Shown here: positions 51,811-61,400 of the stretch, one piece after another
How positions within the stretch are numbered: the first letter of the stretch is position 1
How the letters are laid out: each line of letters begins with the position of its first letter
NCBI RefSeq assembly: GCF_001590685.1
Contig: NZ_CP014616.1
Coordinates: forward strand, 3,905,001-3,969,000
DNA from: Sporosarcina psychrophila
GTDB taxonomy: Bacteria > Bacillota > Bacilli > Bacillales_A > Planococcaceae
Length of the DNA: 64,000 nt
Direction: 5' to 3'
Notes under the pieces: generated by a model
What the model was told of the DNA's origin: nothing
The model's database searches: none
What the model saw: only the letters and a program-made list of their open reading frames with translations
Made by a program: the position numbers and the translations under genes

Positions 51811-53019
51811 TTAGTCGATCACTTGCCTCTTTCTCACCAAAAGTAAAAATAGTACGAGCGCAACGCTGCTACACGTAATAATAATTATTCCCATCGGCAA
51901 CGCCGTTTGATCCCCTGCAATTCCTACGAGTGGCGCAACGATAGCCCCTCCGATAAATGGGAGGAGCCCCAGAAAGGCCGAAGCACTTCCAGCCGATTTC
52001 CCTTGGCTTTGCATACCGAGCGAAAATGCGGACGTTGATACCATACCGACGCTTGAAACGACGAGGAAAAGGGCTACGGTCATTGCCAATAATGGAAGTT
52101 CATTTAACACAACGATAACGAGTATAATACTTCCCGTGAATGACACTAAAACCCCTGTTAACAGTAATTTCACTTCGCCAACTGTGCTTGATAATCTTCC
52201 TGTCACTTGCGCCGCGATTATAATGCCGACACCGTTTAGTGCAAACAACATGGAAAACTGTTGAGGTGTGACATTGTAAAGGTTTTGCAGAACAAAAGGA
52301 GACCCCGCAATGTACGCAAACATACTCGACATAATAAAGGCTTGTGTGCCCGCTATCCCCATAAACACGCGATTTTTAAACAAATTCCCGAATGTCTTGA
52401 CGACCGCTAACATACTTCCCTCAGACCTTTTTTCTTTAGGCAACGTCTCAGGGAGAAAAAACGTAACGGCCAAAAACAGCATGAGACCAATAATCGCTAT
52501 TATGATAAACACGACGTTCCATGAGGCGAAATTTAACACAACTCCACCCGATATTGGCGCAAGAATCGGTGCTGCGCCGTTTACAAGTGCAAGTAATGCA
52601 ATAAACTTCGTCAAATCTTTACCGGAATACATATCCCGTGCAGATGCACGGGCGATAACAATTCCCGCCGCACCGGATACCCCTTGGATAAATCGTAAGC
52701 CAATAAAAACCCAAATCGTCGTGCTGAATGCACATAACACGGAGGCAATCGCGTACACAATCAACGAGAATATGAGTGGCCGGCGTCTTCCCCGAATATC
52801 ACTCAATGGACCGAATATTAGTTGTCCGACTGCAAGTCCTATTAAACATGCGGTCAAGCTTAATTGTGCAAGCGATGTTGAGGTATGTAAATCAGTTGCA
52901 ACAATTGGAAGTGCCGGCAAATACATATCCATTGATAGCGGTCCAATAGCCGTAAGGAACCCCAATAAAAGTACAATCCAAAACTTATGTAATGTCACTT
53001 CTTTTTTCACTTTATCCAC
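51811..53019 (-). CDS. Bcr/CflA family multidrug MFS transporter
   Basis: A 402-residue, 12-helix drug:H+ antiporter. Signatures are the N-terminal MDMYLPALPIVATDL, the loop 2-3 motif FGPLSDIRGRRRPL, RFIQGVSGAAGIVIARASAR in helix 4 to loop 4-5, and APILAPISGGVV. It probably exports drugs such as bicyclomycin or sulfonamides, or metabolites. The start appears to be a GTG (53019) with GAGGGG about 14 nt upstream, longer than ideal; no better start is in frame. It is monocistronic. Confidence 0.9.
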   Translation of the reverse strand: MDKVKKEVTLHKFWIVLLLGFLTAIGPLSMDMYLPALPIVATDLHTSTSLAQLSLTACLIGLAVGQLIFGPLSDIRGRRRPLIFSLIVYAIASVLCAFSTTIWVFIGLRFIQGVSGAAGIVIARASARDMYSGKDLTKFIALLALVNGAAPILAPISGGVVLNFASWNVVFIIIAIIGLMLFLAVTFFLPETLPKEKRSEGSMLAVVKTFGNLFKNRVFMGIAGTQAFIMSSMFAYIAGSPFVLQNLYNVTPQQFSMLFALNGVGIIIAAQVTGRLSSTVGEVKLLLTGVLVSFTGSIILVIVVLNELPLLAMTVALFLVVSSVGMVSTSAFSLGMQSQGKSAGSASAFLGLLPFIGGAIVAPLVGIAGDQTALPMGIIIITCSSVALVLFLLLVRKRQVID

Positions 53020-53055
53020 AAGAACACGTCATTCCCCTCTTATTCAATGAATCCA

Positions 53056-53256
53056 TCATTTATCAATAATCGTTACAAGTTCGCAACTAGCTGTCCTTTC
53101 TTGAGCATTTGGTACATGTTTCGGATACCCATTCATTCGTATGTCTTGGCCTCTTTCCCAAGCCGCAAGTTGGAAGTTTTTTTTCTTGAAACATGTACGT
53201 ACTTCCTTGCCACAATCATACCATGTATTGGTACTTACTTTATCTTCTGAAAACAA
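53056..53256 (-). CDS. Possible small hypothetical protein
   Basis: A 66-codon frame upstream of the exporter: STNTWYDCGKEVRTCFKKKN followed by FQLAAWERGQDI and ending SCELVTIIDK. Composition looks coding (balanced, with three Cys and two Trp), but there is no strong ribosome site and I know no family. It may be co-transcribed with the Bcr/CflA gene. Confidence 0.35.
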   Translation of the reverse strand: MFSEDKVSTNTWYDCGKEVRTCFKKKNFQLAAWERGQDIRMNGYPKHVPNAQERTASCELVTIIDK

Positions 53257-53380
53257 TATTTCTTCACTTATGAACTATCAATCTACACTAAAAATAAACC
53301 AACCTCTGCAATCCTCTAACTCATTTAGGAATGATTGCAGAAATCGGATTTCATAAAACTTTGTTAAAACTCCTTTGTTG

Positions 53381-53486
53381 GTTGGACCGTTCTCGGGAAT
53401 GGTTGGAGGCTTTCAGAGATTGGTTGGGGGCTTTTCTGCGTTCGTTGGACACTTCGAGGGTTTTGTTGGACACTTCGAGGCAATTC
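53381..53486. repeat. Tandem array B3 (TTGGACACT family), 21-bp period
   Basis: Five units with an exact 21-bp spacing, beginning TTGGACCGTTCTCGG, TTGGAGGCTTTCAGA, TTGGGGGCTTTTCTG, TTGGACACTTCGAGG and TTGGACACTTCGAGG. The right end is 65 bp from the terminator at 53551. Confidence 0.85.
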
Positions 53487-53550
53487 CCGAAGCCCCCACT
53501 GATTCTAATTGCTCAAGTCTACTAGTACCCACACAATCATAGACAGAAAA

Positions 53551-53597
53551 AGACGCCTTCCACATGACCATTTACTGTGATCAGCTGGAAGGCGTCT
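53551..53597 (-). terminator. Rho-independent terminator, probably of the dual-nuclease gene
   Basis: AGACGCCTTCCA (53551-53562) and TGGAAGGCGTCT (53586-53597) form a 12-bp stem; a run of U follows on the minus strand. It is about 190 nt beyond the stop of the gene at 53785. Confidence 0.8.
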
Positions 53598-53784
53598 TCA
53601 ATCGATACTACAGGGTTCTTATCTTAGTCTTACATCAATTTCTTTATTGAAGTCCGAAATTCGGGGTACAGTTTATTCTTCAAACAACCTTTATCCATCC
53701 ATGCAAATCATTCTATGATGGGGTTGCTGAATTGTGTTAGACATCATGATTTTCATTTATTCCTAGTTCTTAACTAATCTTGCC

Positions 53785-56700
53785 TCAAGATGCAATTTGC
53801 GTATCAGCTAAACCAACCTGTTTCCAAATCAGTTCCACCCACTCCGGATGATCAATAAACGGATTACGGTTACCTTGCCATTCCTGGATGACATTGTTGC
53901 GATTCCGTTCAAATTCATCGACTGGGTCTTGTTTATGCCATTCTAGTAGGACTGAAAGTTTACCATGGTATGGTGCACTTCCGTTATTCAGTTTTTCATT
54001 TAATTCGAGGTCTACACGATCGCCTTTTTCATAGCGTGTCGCCATATAGAAGAGAATTCTTGCTACGTCGCCTTTTACTCGATCTGGTGGCTCAAATGAA
54101 TTCGTAGTTTTAAAACATCCGTTACATCCTTTAACTGCGCTTCCGCCGTTATCAAAATCCAAATTTCCTCTTAAACCATTTACTTGAACATCCGTAGGAC
54201 GCAAGTGATGGATATCTGTGCCTTGGCCTATACTTGTTCCAAAGTCACCGTGCGATTTTGCCCAGGTATGTTCGCGGTTCCAGTCGCCGTTATTCCCTCC
54301 GTTACGAGTTTTCGAGCGGGACTCTCCTGAATAAAATAGAATCACATTGTTGGCGTTATTTGGGTCTTCATCTGTTTCACGCAATGCTACCCATGCTTGA
54401 TCGTAAGAAAGCTCTATATGTCCATCAATAATTTCATGAAGCGCGTTTTTTAACGCTTGTCCATCTTTACCAATCGCACCTTTGTAATAGTTATCTGTTG
54501 GCAATTCAACATCAACTGTTACCGTTACGGAAAAACTAATTGTAACAGACTTATTCCCGTCTGAAGCCGTCACTCCTACGATATAGTTACCTTCAGAGAG
54601 TGTTAGATTTAATGAATTCCCTTCAATTGTGCCCAGCGTAGACACGAAAGTAAGCCCGTCGTTTTCAGGTTCGGAAAAGTAGTCAGTCAATAAGAGTGAG
54701 ATCGATTCCCCATTTTTAACTGTTTGATTCGGAATAGCTTTCTTTACAATCGGTGCATTGTTTCCACCAGGCAAAGAAGGAACCACAATGGGTTCCCCTT
54801 TCGCATTTGTGAATATAATGTTTTCCTTACTTGCACCGTTGATAAATTTAATGTCTTGAATGTTTTCAGCGCCTCTAACTTCTTTTACGTTCGCGCCATC
54901 AATGATGACTTCTTTTACATGAGTACCCTTGATATCAATAATCGCTCCAGACTCAACTGACTTAAGTGTTACTGCTGTGCTTGCAAAGCCTACACCATGG
55001 AATTCTGCATAAGCACCTGTGAACACAATACCTTCGATAATAACTGACTTGTCGTCGAGTGTAATAGAAACGCTCGGCTTACCAATTGTTAATTTTTTCG
55101 TTTTAAGATTTTTAATGTTGTATATTTTTTCAGCTTTGCTTGGCACAACAACATCTTCACCTTTAAGATCAATTTGAACCATTACAGGGTCATGGTCACT
55201 TGCACGGCCTTGAGCTTCTGTATAGTTTGCATTGATATGGATCATGTCTACTTCTGTTTTGTTTTCTAAGTTTTTAGAAACAAGAATATGGTCTAATACT
55301 TGGTTGTTTCCTTGGAAGAAATAAGAGAAACGATCGTTAGCTGGTGCTTTATCTACCATATTAACCATTTCGTTACCTTTAAGTATTTCTAGTGTTTTTG
55401 TAAATTCGAAGTCGTTCATATCCCCAGCAAGAACGATGTTTAAATTAGGATCTTTTGCTAATCCGTCTTTGATGAACGCATTAACAGTAGTAGCTAATTT
55501 AAAGCGTTCTGCTTCAGAACCTAAAAATGGAGGTTGTGAAGAGCCCCATAATGATTGGTCCCCGCCTTTAGAATTTAAGTGCACACCGATGACAACTACT
55601 TTTTTCCCTTTGAAGTCAAATTGAGCTGCAATCGGCTTACGTGTATCTTTAAATTTGGATGGATCTAGCACACCTGGATTCAATGCCAAGTTTCCTTGTG
55701 CATCCCATGAATTTCCTTCTGAACCAGTGCCATTTTCACCTTCGACTAATGAAACACGTTCCGGATTGTACAGGTAGCCAACACGAATGTTACCACCAGG
55801 TGCTCCCCCATTATCATTATCTTTAGGCGCAACCTCAGTCCATTTATACGTTTTACCACCTGCTGCAGTAATCGCCGCGATTAAGCGTTCATAGTTTTTT
55901 GATCCATCGACGGTTCCTGAATTTGTTTCTCCATCATTATCTTGCACTTCTACTAATGTAATGATATCGGGATTTTTCATGTTCGTTACAAATGTTGTTG
56001 CAATTCTTCTAACCTTTTCATCGGAAGTTGTCATAGAGAAATTTTCTATATTGTAAGATGCTACTGTTAGTTTATCCTCAGTAGGTTCAATATGAGTTAT
56101 TTCTACTGTTCTATTACCTTTAACAAGTGTCGGTAATGTTTCAGGTAATACTCTGTATCCATCAGCTGTATAGGAGATTACGCCAATAACATCTCCGTCA
56201 AAATGATCTCCTGATGTAATATCAACTGATCCCGTATTTGTTAAGAATATCTTTTCTGGATTGTAGTCATCCGCTGCAATAGTAAGCCCACCTAATAGAT
56301 TGAACTCATTATTTGTTGTACTCTCCACTACGATTGGAGTAGCTCCACTATATGGAGGACCAACTACTTTTGCATTTGGGAATGAAAGCCGCATAAATTC
56401 TACTGATTCCCAGAAATCGATACCGTCTTCCGCCGGATCAAATGAAGTTAAGTTATCATTATCAATTATTTTATTTGGTGGAATAATATCTACTCCTACT
56501 ACAAGCGGTGCTGGAAGTTCTGCTGTTCCATCTGTTTTAACTTGAGTTGCATTAATGCGCGTTGTAGATAGATTTACGCCACTACCATTTTCTGCCACAG
56601 TACCTGTCACTTTTACTTTAGCGCCAACTTTAACACCATTTGCCGATTTGTTCACTTGGATTGCTTCTGATGTCGAGTTGTCTTTATCTGCATTTTCCAC

Positions 56701-58374
56701 ATCTTGCATCACAAAGTTTGTTCCATCAATTACGTACGTTACTACACCAGTCACTTCTGTCACTGTTGCGCCAACATATGGTGATTGATGACCTTTTCCT
56801 TGGATTTCTCGAATGATTACACCATCTGCTTTAACAATCGTGTAAGTAAAACTAAATGCTTCACTTGTCGTTTCGTTTGTTACTGCAATTGCTTTAATCG
56901 TTGTTGTTCCAGTAGGTAATGAGATTGGAACATTGTATTTAGTGCTCGCTTGAGTTGGTTCCGATCCGTCAAGTGTGAAGTAGATTTCAGCACCTTCCAA
57001 ACCTGATCCAAGTGCAATTTTCGTATCTACTGGTACCGTTCCTTCATATGCAGAAGAGTAAACTGCTGGTTTGTTAACTAAGTCAAAACTTTCAAGACCT
57101 ACTGTTTTAAGCTGGAATGTAGTTCCAAAGATTGCCGCGATACCTGTAAGATTTACTTTATCGCCTTCTTTGAAAACTTTGATGAAGTCAGCGTATACGA
57201 CTCCTGTACGATTATCATGTCGTACAAGTACCTTTTCACCATTTTCTGCTATTGCTTGGAATTCAAAAGTCCCATAATTATCAACTGTTAAGTCAGTAAT
57301 CGTAACATTATTTATAGTTACTAATTCTCCTTGTGTATCTTCGTTCACTCCAGACGGTTCTACAACTTGAGCTTCTGGAATGCTATTTCCTGATGAAATC
57401 ACTTCAATAATAGGATTTTCTATTTCTACTTCATTTGAATAAGTTATTACTTTACCTGTTACTTTAATTTTATCCCCAGGTTGAACATTCGCTGAGCTAG
57501 CGTATACATACATACCTGCTGTTTCATCCTGCATGTAGAATGCTCCATTGCCCCATAATCCAGGATTAGTAGTGACAATTCCTTCGATTTGAACAGTTTG
57601 ATTAATCGCAGTACGGGCTCCTGATATTGTTTGAGTATCAGCGATTGTATACGTAAATATTGATAGTTCACTATTGTCTAATTCTTCCTTCATAGCAATT
57701 GCCTTAACTGTAGTTGCCTCATTAATGATAATTGGCGTTGTATATGACGTACTTTCGATAGTTGGATCTGTTCCATCTGTCGTATAGTAGATTGTTGCTC
57801 CAGCAGTTTTTGTTGATAATGTAATTTCAGTTCCCGCTTTAACACTTGAAGCGGGAGTAGATGCAGTTACAGCTTCAACTAAATTAGGGTCTACTGGATC
57901 TGGATTAGTTGGTACTTCATTCGCAAAAGCCATAGATGTTGGTGATTTCAGACCTGCATGATTTCCAAAATATTTTTCAAGCGATCCTCCCATCACCACT
58001 TTTTTCCCTATATTAGTTGGATTTGTCTGCAAGCCAAAATCTGTTCGTAATGAAGCCGGTGAAGCTGGTAATTGAACATATATCATTTTTGATAAATCAG
58101 TTTCTTCAGGAGTTGAAGCAATTGCATAATTGGTATTTGAAGTAGCAGTACCTGTTACACTTGTTTCACTCACTACAAAACCTACTATATAACCCTCTAC
58201 TGATATATTTTTACTCGCACCTACTACATATTGTTCAATTGCTTCATCAACCGTTATTGACGTCTCTGCTGAAGCACTTGTTACTGATATGAAAGGTGTA
58301 ATCATTGAAACTACTAGTAAGAACGCTAATACAATCTTACTAAAAACATGATTTAATATCCCTTTACTTTTCAT
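53785..58374 (-). CDS. Secreted multidomain dual nuclease (EEP phosphatase/nuclease plus endonuclease I)
   Basis: A 1529-residue exported enzyme. Signal peptide to about residue 38. OB-fold/DUF6359-like N-terminus (to about 160); chitobiase-type C-terminal repeats near 170-245 and 455-525 (GATIYYTTDGTDPT, GAEIYFTLDGSEPT), each followed by an OB-type domain (TVQIEGIVTT, ATVTEVTGVVTY). An endonuclease/exonuclease/phosphatase domain spans about 766-1070 (VASYNIENF, TLVEVQDNDG, VVIGVHLNSKGGD, VLAGDMNDF, RASDHDPVMV). An endonuclease I domain fills about 1290-1529 (WNREHTWAKSHG, GTDIHHLRPTDV, RGNLDFDNGG). The ATG at 58374 follows AGGGG. No anchor is seen. Likely degrades extracellular DNA or RNA together with the upstream nucleotidase. 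Confidence 0.88.
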   Translation of the reverse strand: MKSKGILNHVFSKIVLAFLLVVSMITPFISVTSASAETSITVDEAIEQYVVGASKNISVEGYIVGFVVSETSVTGTATSNTNYAIASTPEETDLSKMIYVQLPASPASLRTDFGLQTNPTNIGKKVVMGGSLEKYFGNHAGLKSPTSMAFANEVPTNPDPVDPNLVEAVTASTPASSVKAGTEITLSTKTAGATIYYTTDGTDPTIESTSYTTPIIINEATTVKAIAMKEELDNSELSIFTYTIADTQTISGARTAINQTVQIEGIVTTNPGLWGNGAFYMQDETAGMYVYASSANVQPGDKIKVTGKVITYSNEVEIENPIIEVISSGNSIPEAQVVEPSGVNEDTQGELVTINNVTITDLTVDNYGTFEFQAIAENGEKVLVRHDNRTGVVYADFIKVFKEGDKVNLTGIAAIFGTTFQLKTVGLESFDLVNKPAVYSSAYEGTVPVDTKIALGSGLEGAEIYFTLDGSEPTQASTKYNVPISLPTGTTTIKAIAVTNETTSEAFSFTYTIVKADGVIIREIQGKGHQSPYVGATVTEVTGVVTYVIDGTNFVMQDVENADKDNSTSEAIQVNKSANGVKVGAKVKVTGTVAENGSGVNLSTTRINATQVKTDGTAELPAPLVVGVDIIPPNKIIDNDNLTSFDPAEDGIDFWESVEFMRLSFPNAKVVGPPYSGATPIVVESTTNNEFNLLGGLTIAADDYNPEKIFLTNTGSVDITSGDHFDGDVIGVISYTADGYRVLPETLPTLVKGNRTVEITHIEPTEDKLTVASYNIENFSMTTSDEKVRRIATTFVTNMKNPDIITLVEVQDNDGETNSGTVDGSKNYERLIAAITAAGGKTYKWTEVAPKDNDNGGAPGGNIRVGYLYNPERVSLVEGENGTGSEGNSWDAQGNLALNPGVLDPSKFKDTRKPIAAQFDFKGKKVVVIGVHLNSKGGDQSLWGSSQPPFLGSEAERFKLATTVNAFIKDGLAKDPNLNIVLAGDMNDFEFTKTLEILKGNEMVNMVDKAPANDRFSYFFQGNNQVLDHILVSKNLENKTEVDMIHINANYTEAQGRASDHDPVMVQIDLKGEDVVVPSKAEKIYNIKNLKTKKLTIGKPSVSITLDDKSVIIEGIVFTGAYAEFHGVGFASTAVTLKSVESGAIIDIKGTHVKEVIIDGANVKEVRGAENIQDIKFINGASKENIIFTNAKGEPIVVPSLPGGNNAPIVKKAIPNQTVKNGESISLLLTDYFSEPENDGLTFVSTLGTIEGNSLNLTLSEGNYIVGVTASDGNKSVTISFSVTVTVDVELPTDNYYKGAIGKDGQALKNALHEIIDGHIELSYDQAWVALRETDEDPNNANNVILFYSGESRSKTRNGGNNGDWNREHTWAKSHGDFGTSIGQGTDIHHLRPTDVQVNGLRGNLDFDNGGSAVKGCNGCFKTTNSFEPPDRVKGDVARILFYMATRYEKGDRVDLELNEKLNNGSAPYHGKLSVLLEWHKQDPVDEFERNRNNVIQEWQGNRNPFIDHPEWVELIWKQVGLADTQIAS

Positions 58375-58420
58375 CCAATTCACCCCTAAAGTTTTTTGTG
58401 AACTTTTACTGTTTTTTAAT

Positions 58421-58455
58421 TACAAAGCCTTCTATCTTTGACAGAAGGCTTTGTA
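58421..58455. terminator. Terminator between the nucleotidase and dual-nuclease genes
   Basis: TACAAAGCCTTCT and AGAAGGCTTTGTA form a perfect 13-bp stem with a 9-nt loop, with T/A runs on both sides. It separates two functionally related genes only 90 nt apart and may attenuate expression of the second. Confidence 0.88.
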
Positions 58456-58464
58456 AAAAATAAA

Positions 58465-61400
58465 TTAAAGAGTAATTTCACCGTCTACAATGATGCCGTC
58501 CATGTTTAGAATTTCCCCATTAAGTCCTGAAAGATCTGCATTTCCTTTAACCTCAATGTTTGTAATCGACAACGAATCTTTCGGGGTACCAGTTAGTATT
58601 AAATCCCCCATAATCACTGCGTTTTCTAGTTTTTCTGCCTCTGTAACGGAAACTTTCACGTTACCTGCATAAACTTTTGGTTCTTCAACAGTCCCAGAGA
58701 AATCAGCTGCTGAAACTAGTGTTACTGGTGTTACTGGTGTTACTGGTATTTCCGGAATTCCAGTTCCTTCAAATTCATATACCGCAACTGTTCCTGACAT
58801 TTCGTGTGTTGCCGCAAGTAATGCGTTGCCTGTTGGGCTTTCAAAAGCTGAGATAAATCTTAAGCCTTCCGGAGCTACATCCCCTGCAACTTCCTCGGAG
58901 AAGTCACGGCTTGTAATAAATGTCACAAACTCTGGACTTGATGGATTGGTAAGTTCATAAACCATAATACCGCTGATGCGTTCTAAAGCGATAAATGCAT
59001 ACATCTTGCCATTCATTTCACCAGTTACTACCGATTCCGGTTCTGGACCTTTACTATTACTGCGATCATCTACTTTTACATTGTCATTACTTACGTTGAA
59101 GTATTGTTTTAATCTAGGGTCATTTGCAATGATAGATTCGAAATCACTTCCGCTATCAAATGCCAGCTCCATTGTTTTTGCATTAAAGATAGAGAAGCTA
59201 CGTCCGCCATATCCATAAAGTGCTTCGTATTCTCCAGCTTCATTTTTTCCATCTTCAGTCGTAATTTTATAATCATTTAGTGTCGTGAGGTCAAATGCAT
59301 CTAGTTCTTCTTGTGTATATCCTGCATAATGCTCTGCTTTCAATTTAACTTTATCAATAATTTTATCTACTTTTTTATCTTCACTAAACCCTTTATAGTC
59401 ACGTGCATCACCTTCGTTAGGTGTGATGATATACGTTTGAGCTGTATAACCTGTACCTACCGTGAACGTTTCAATTGCATCTGGCATATAGAAGGAAAGT
59501 ATTGGTTGTTTTTCTAGTTTTACTACTCCATCTTTGAGCGCATCTAGTTCATTACCAGTTTTTGAAAAATCTTTCACGCCAAGTCCTTTAACTTGTAGGA
59601 TTTCTCCTTTTACAAGATCTACTGTTGCGATTGCGTTGTTTTCTTGTAGGGAAACGTAAGCCGTTTTGCTATCAGCAGACACTGTTACATATTCAGGCTC
59701 TAATTGAGCTAAGTACGATTTGCCCTTTCCTTGATAAGACATCCGAACTTTATCGTCTAACATTTCTTCCGTAAATTGTAGTTCTGTATGCGCATAAGTT
59801 GCTACATCAATGATTGAAATAGAACCAGCTGGATCAATTAATTCACTTGTTTTCTCCGCATTATCATCTGGTTCTCCTTCATTTGCAACAATTGCTTTTG
59901 TCCCATCCGGAGTGAATGTCACCATGTCTGGTAATGCTCCGACTTGAACAGATTTCAAAAACTTCCCGTCTTTCGTTGCAAATATGATGTAGCCTCGTTC
60001 TGTTTTTGGATTGCTAACTGCAGAAATTGCGATTAAATCTTTTGTTGGATGGGAAGCAATGCTAGTAGTATCAGCTACACCATCAATGCCAAAACTTGAT
60101 AATAAAACTCTTGTCGTTTCTGTAATGCCTGTTAATGTGCCCGATTTCAAATTTTCGAATGATACAATGTCAAAACCTTTTACTGCACCATTTGTTACGA
60201 ATGCTATTTTTAAGTGCGCATCATATGCTAAAATTTCTGTTCCTGTTTCTCCTTGACCGCTGTCATAGCGGGCAACTTGAGAGACTGCTAATTTTTCAGG
60301 GTTCGTATTATAAAAGCCCGTGATTGGATCTTTGATTGGTTCTGGTTCTGGTTCTGGCTCTACTACTTGCCCTGCAACGTCTATAATACGACCTTCAATT
60401 TCAGTTGGAATGGTTTCTAGTGATATTAATTGTTCTCTTAAGTTTTCCCAATCTGAAAGTCCAAGATCAGTTACACGACCTTGTTCATACGCTTTTTTAA
60501 GCACATCATAGCCGTCTCCACCTTTTGCAGTGAACGCGTTTGTTGCTACTGTATATGTCTTAGCGTCTTCGACTGCAGTGTACGTACCATCTGAATTTTG
60601 ATAGTTAATTGAAACTACACGTTGTCCAGCAGGTTTAGAAGAATCGAACTCTACTTTCGCACCTGATACATGTAAGAAACCACCACTTTCAGCAGGATAT
60701 GTGCTAACGCTTAGTTCAAATGCTTCTTTTATTTCTGCACCTGTTATCTCCATTGTTGCTAATGTGTTACCAAATGGAAGTACTTTAATAACATCCCCTA
60801 CTGTGATTGGACCCGCGTCAATATCAGCGCGAATTCCTCCACCATTTTGGAAAGCCATTACGACTTTGTCATTATATTGCTTCGCTTTAATAAGCATGCC
60901 ATCTGTAATTAAATTACCAAGTATCGTTTCATTTTTCCGTACACTTGGTTTCGTATTATCTCCACCTGTACGAGGACTTTCCAATGCAGTTTCAAGAGTT
61001 ACACCAATTTCTTCTTTCTCTATTTCTGAAATTTTATCCGCATATTTTTTAAGCATTTCTTTTGCCTCAACATCTTCTGCTTTATCAACCGTTGCAATTA
61101 ACTTTCCTGCGTGTCCTATTACGACACCATTTTTATCAAATTCAACATCTAAAGTCCCAAGGTAATCTGAATATTGATAGGCTTGTACAATAATTGTTTT
61201 ATCTTTCACTTTCCCATTTCCATCTTTGTCTACAACTACAGGTTTGTCTAACTGAGTATGACTATGTCCACCCACAATTACGTCAATCCCAGCTACATTT
61301 GCAGCTAGTTCTTGGTCATTGTCCATAGCGGCATTATCATCAAAACCAATATGTGTAAGTGCAACGATTTTGTTAACACCCATTGCTTCAAATTCAGCAA

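Noticed and set aside
52310-53050. Long plus-strand frame of 246 codons opposite the Bcr/CflA gene
   Set aside because: The minus-strand frame is an unmistakable MFS transporter; the plus-strand frame is its shadow.
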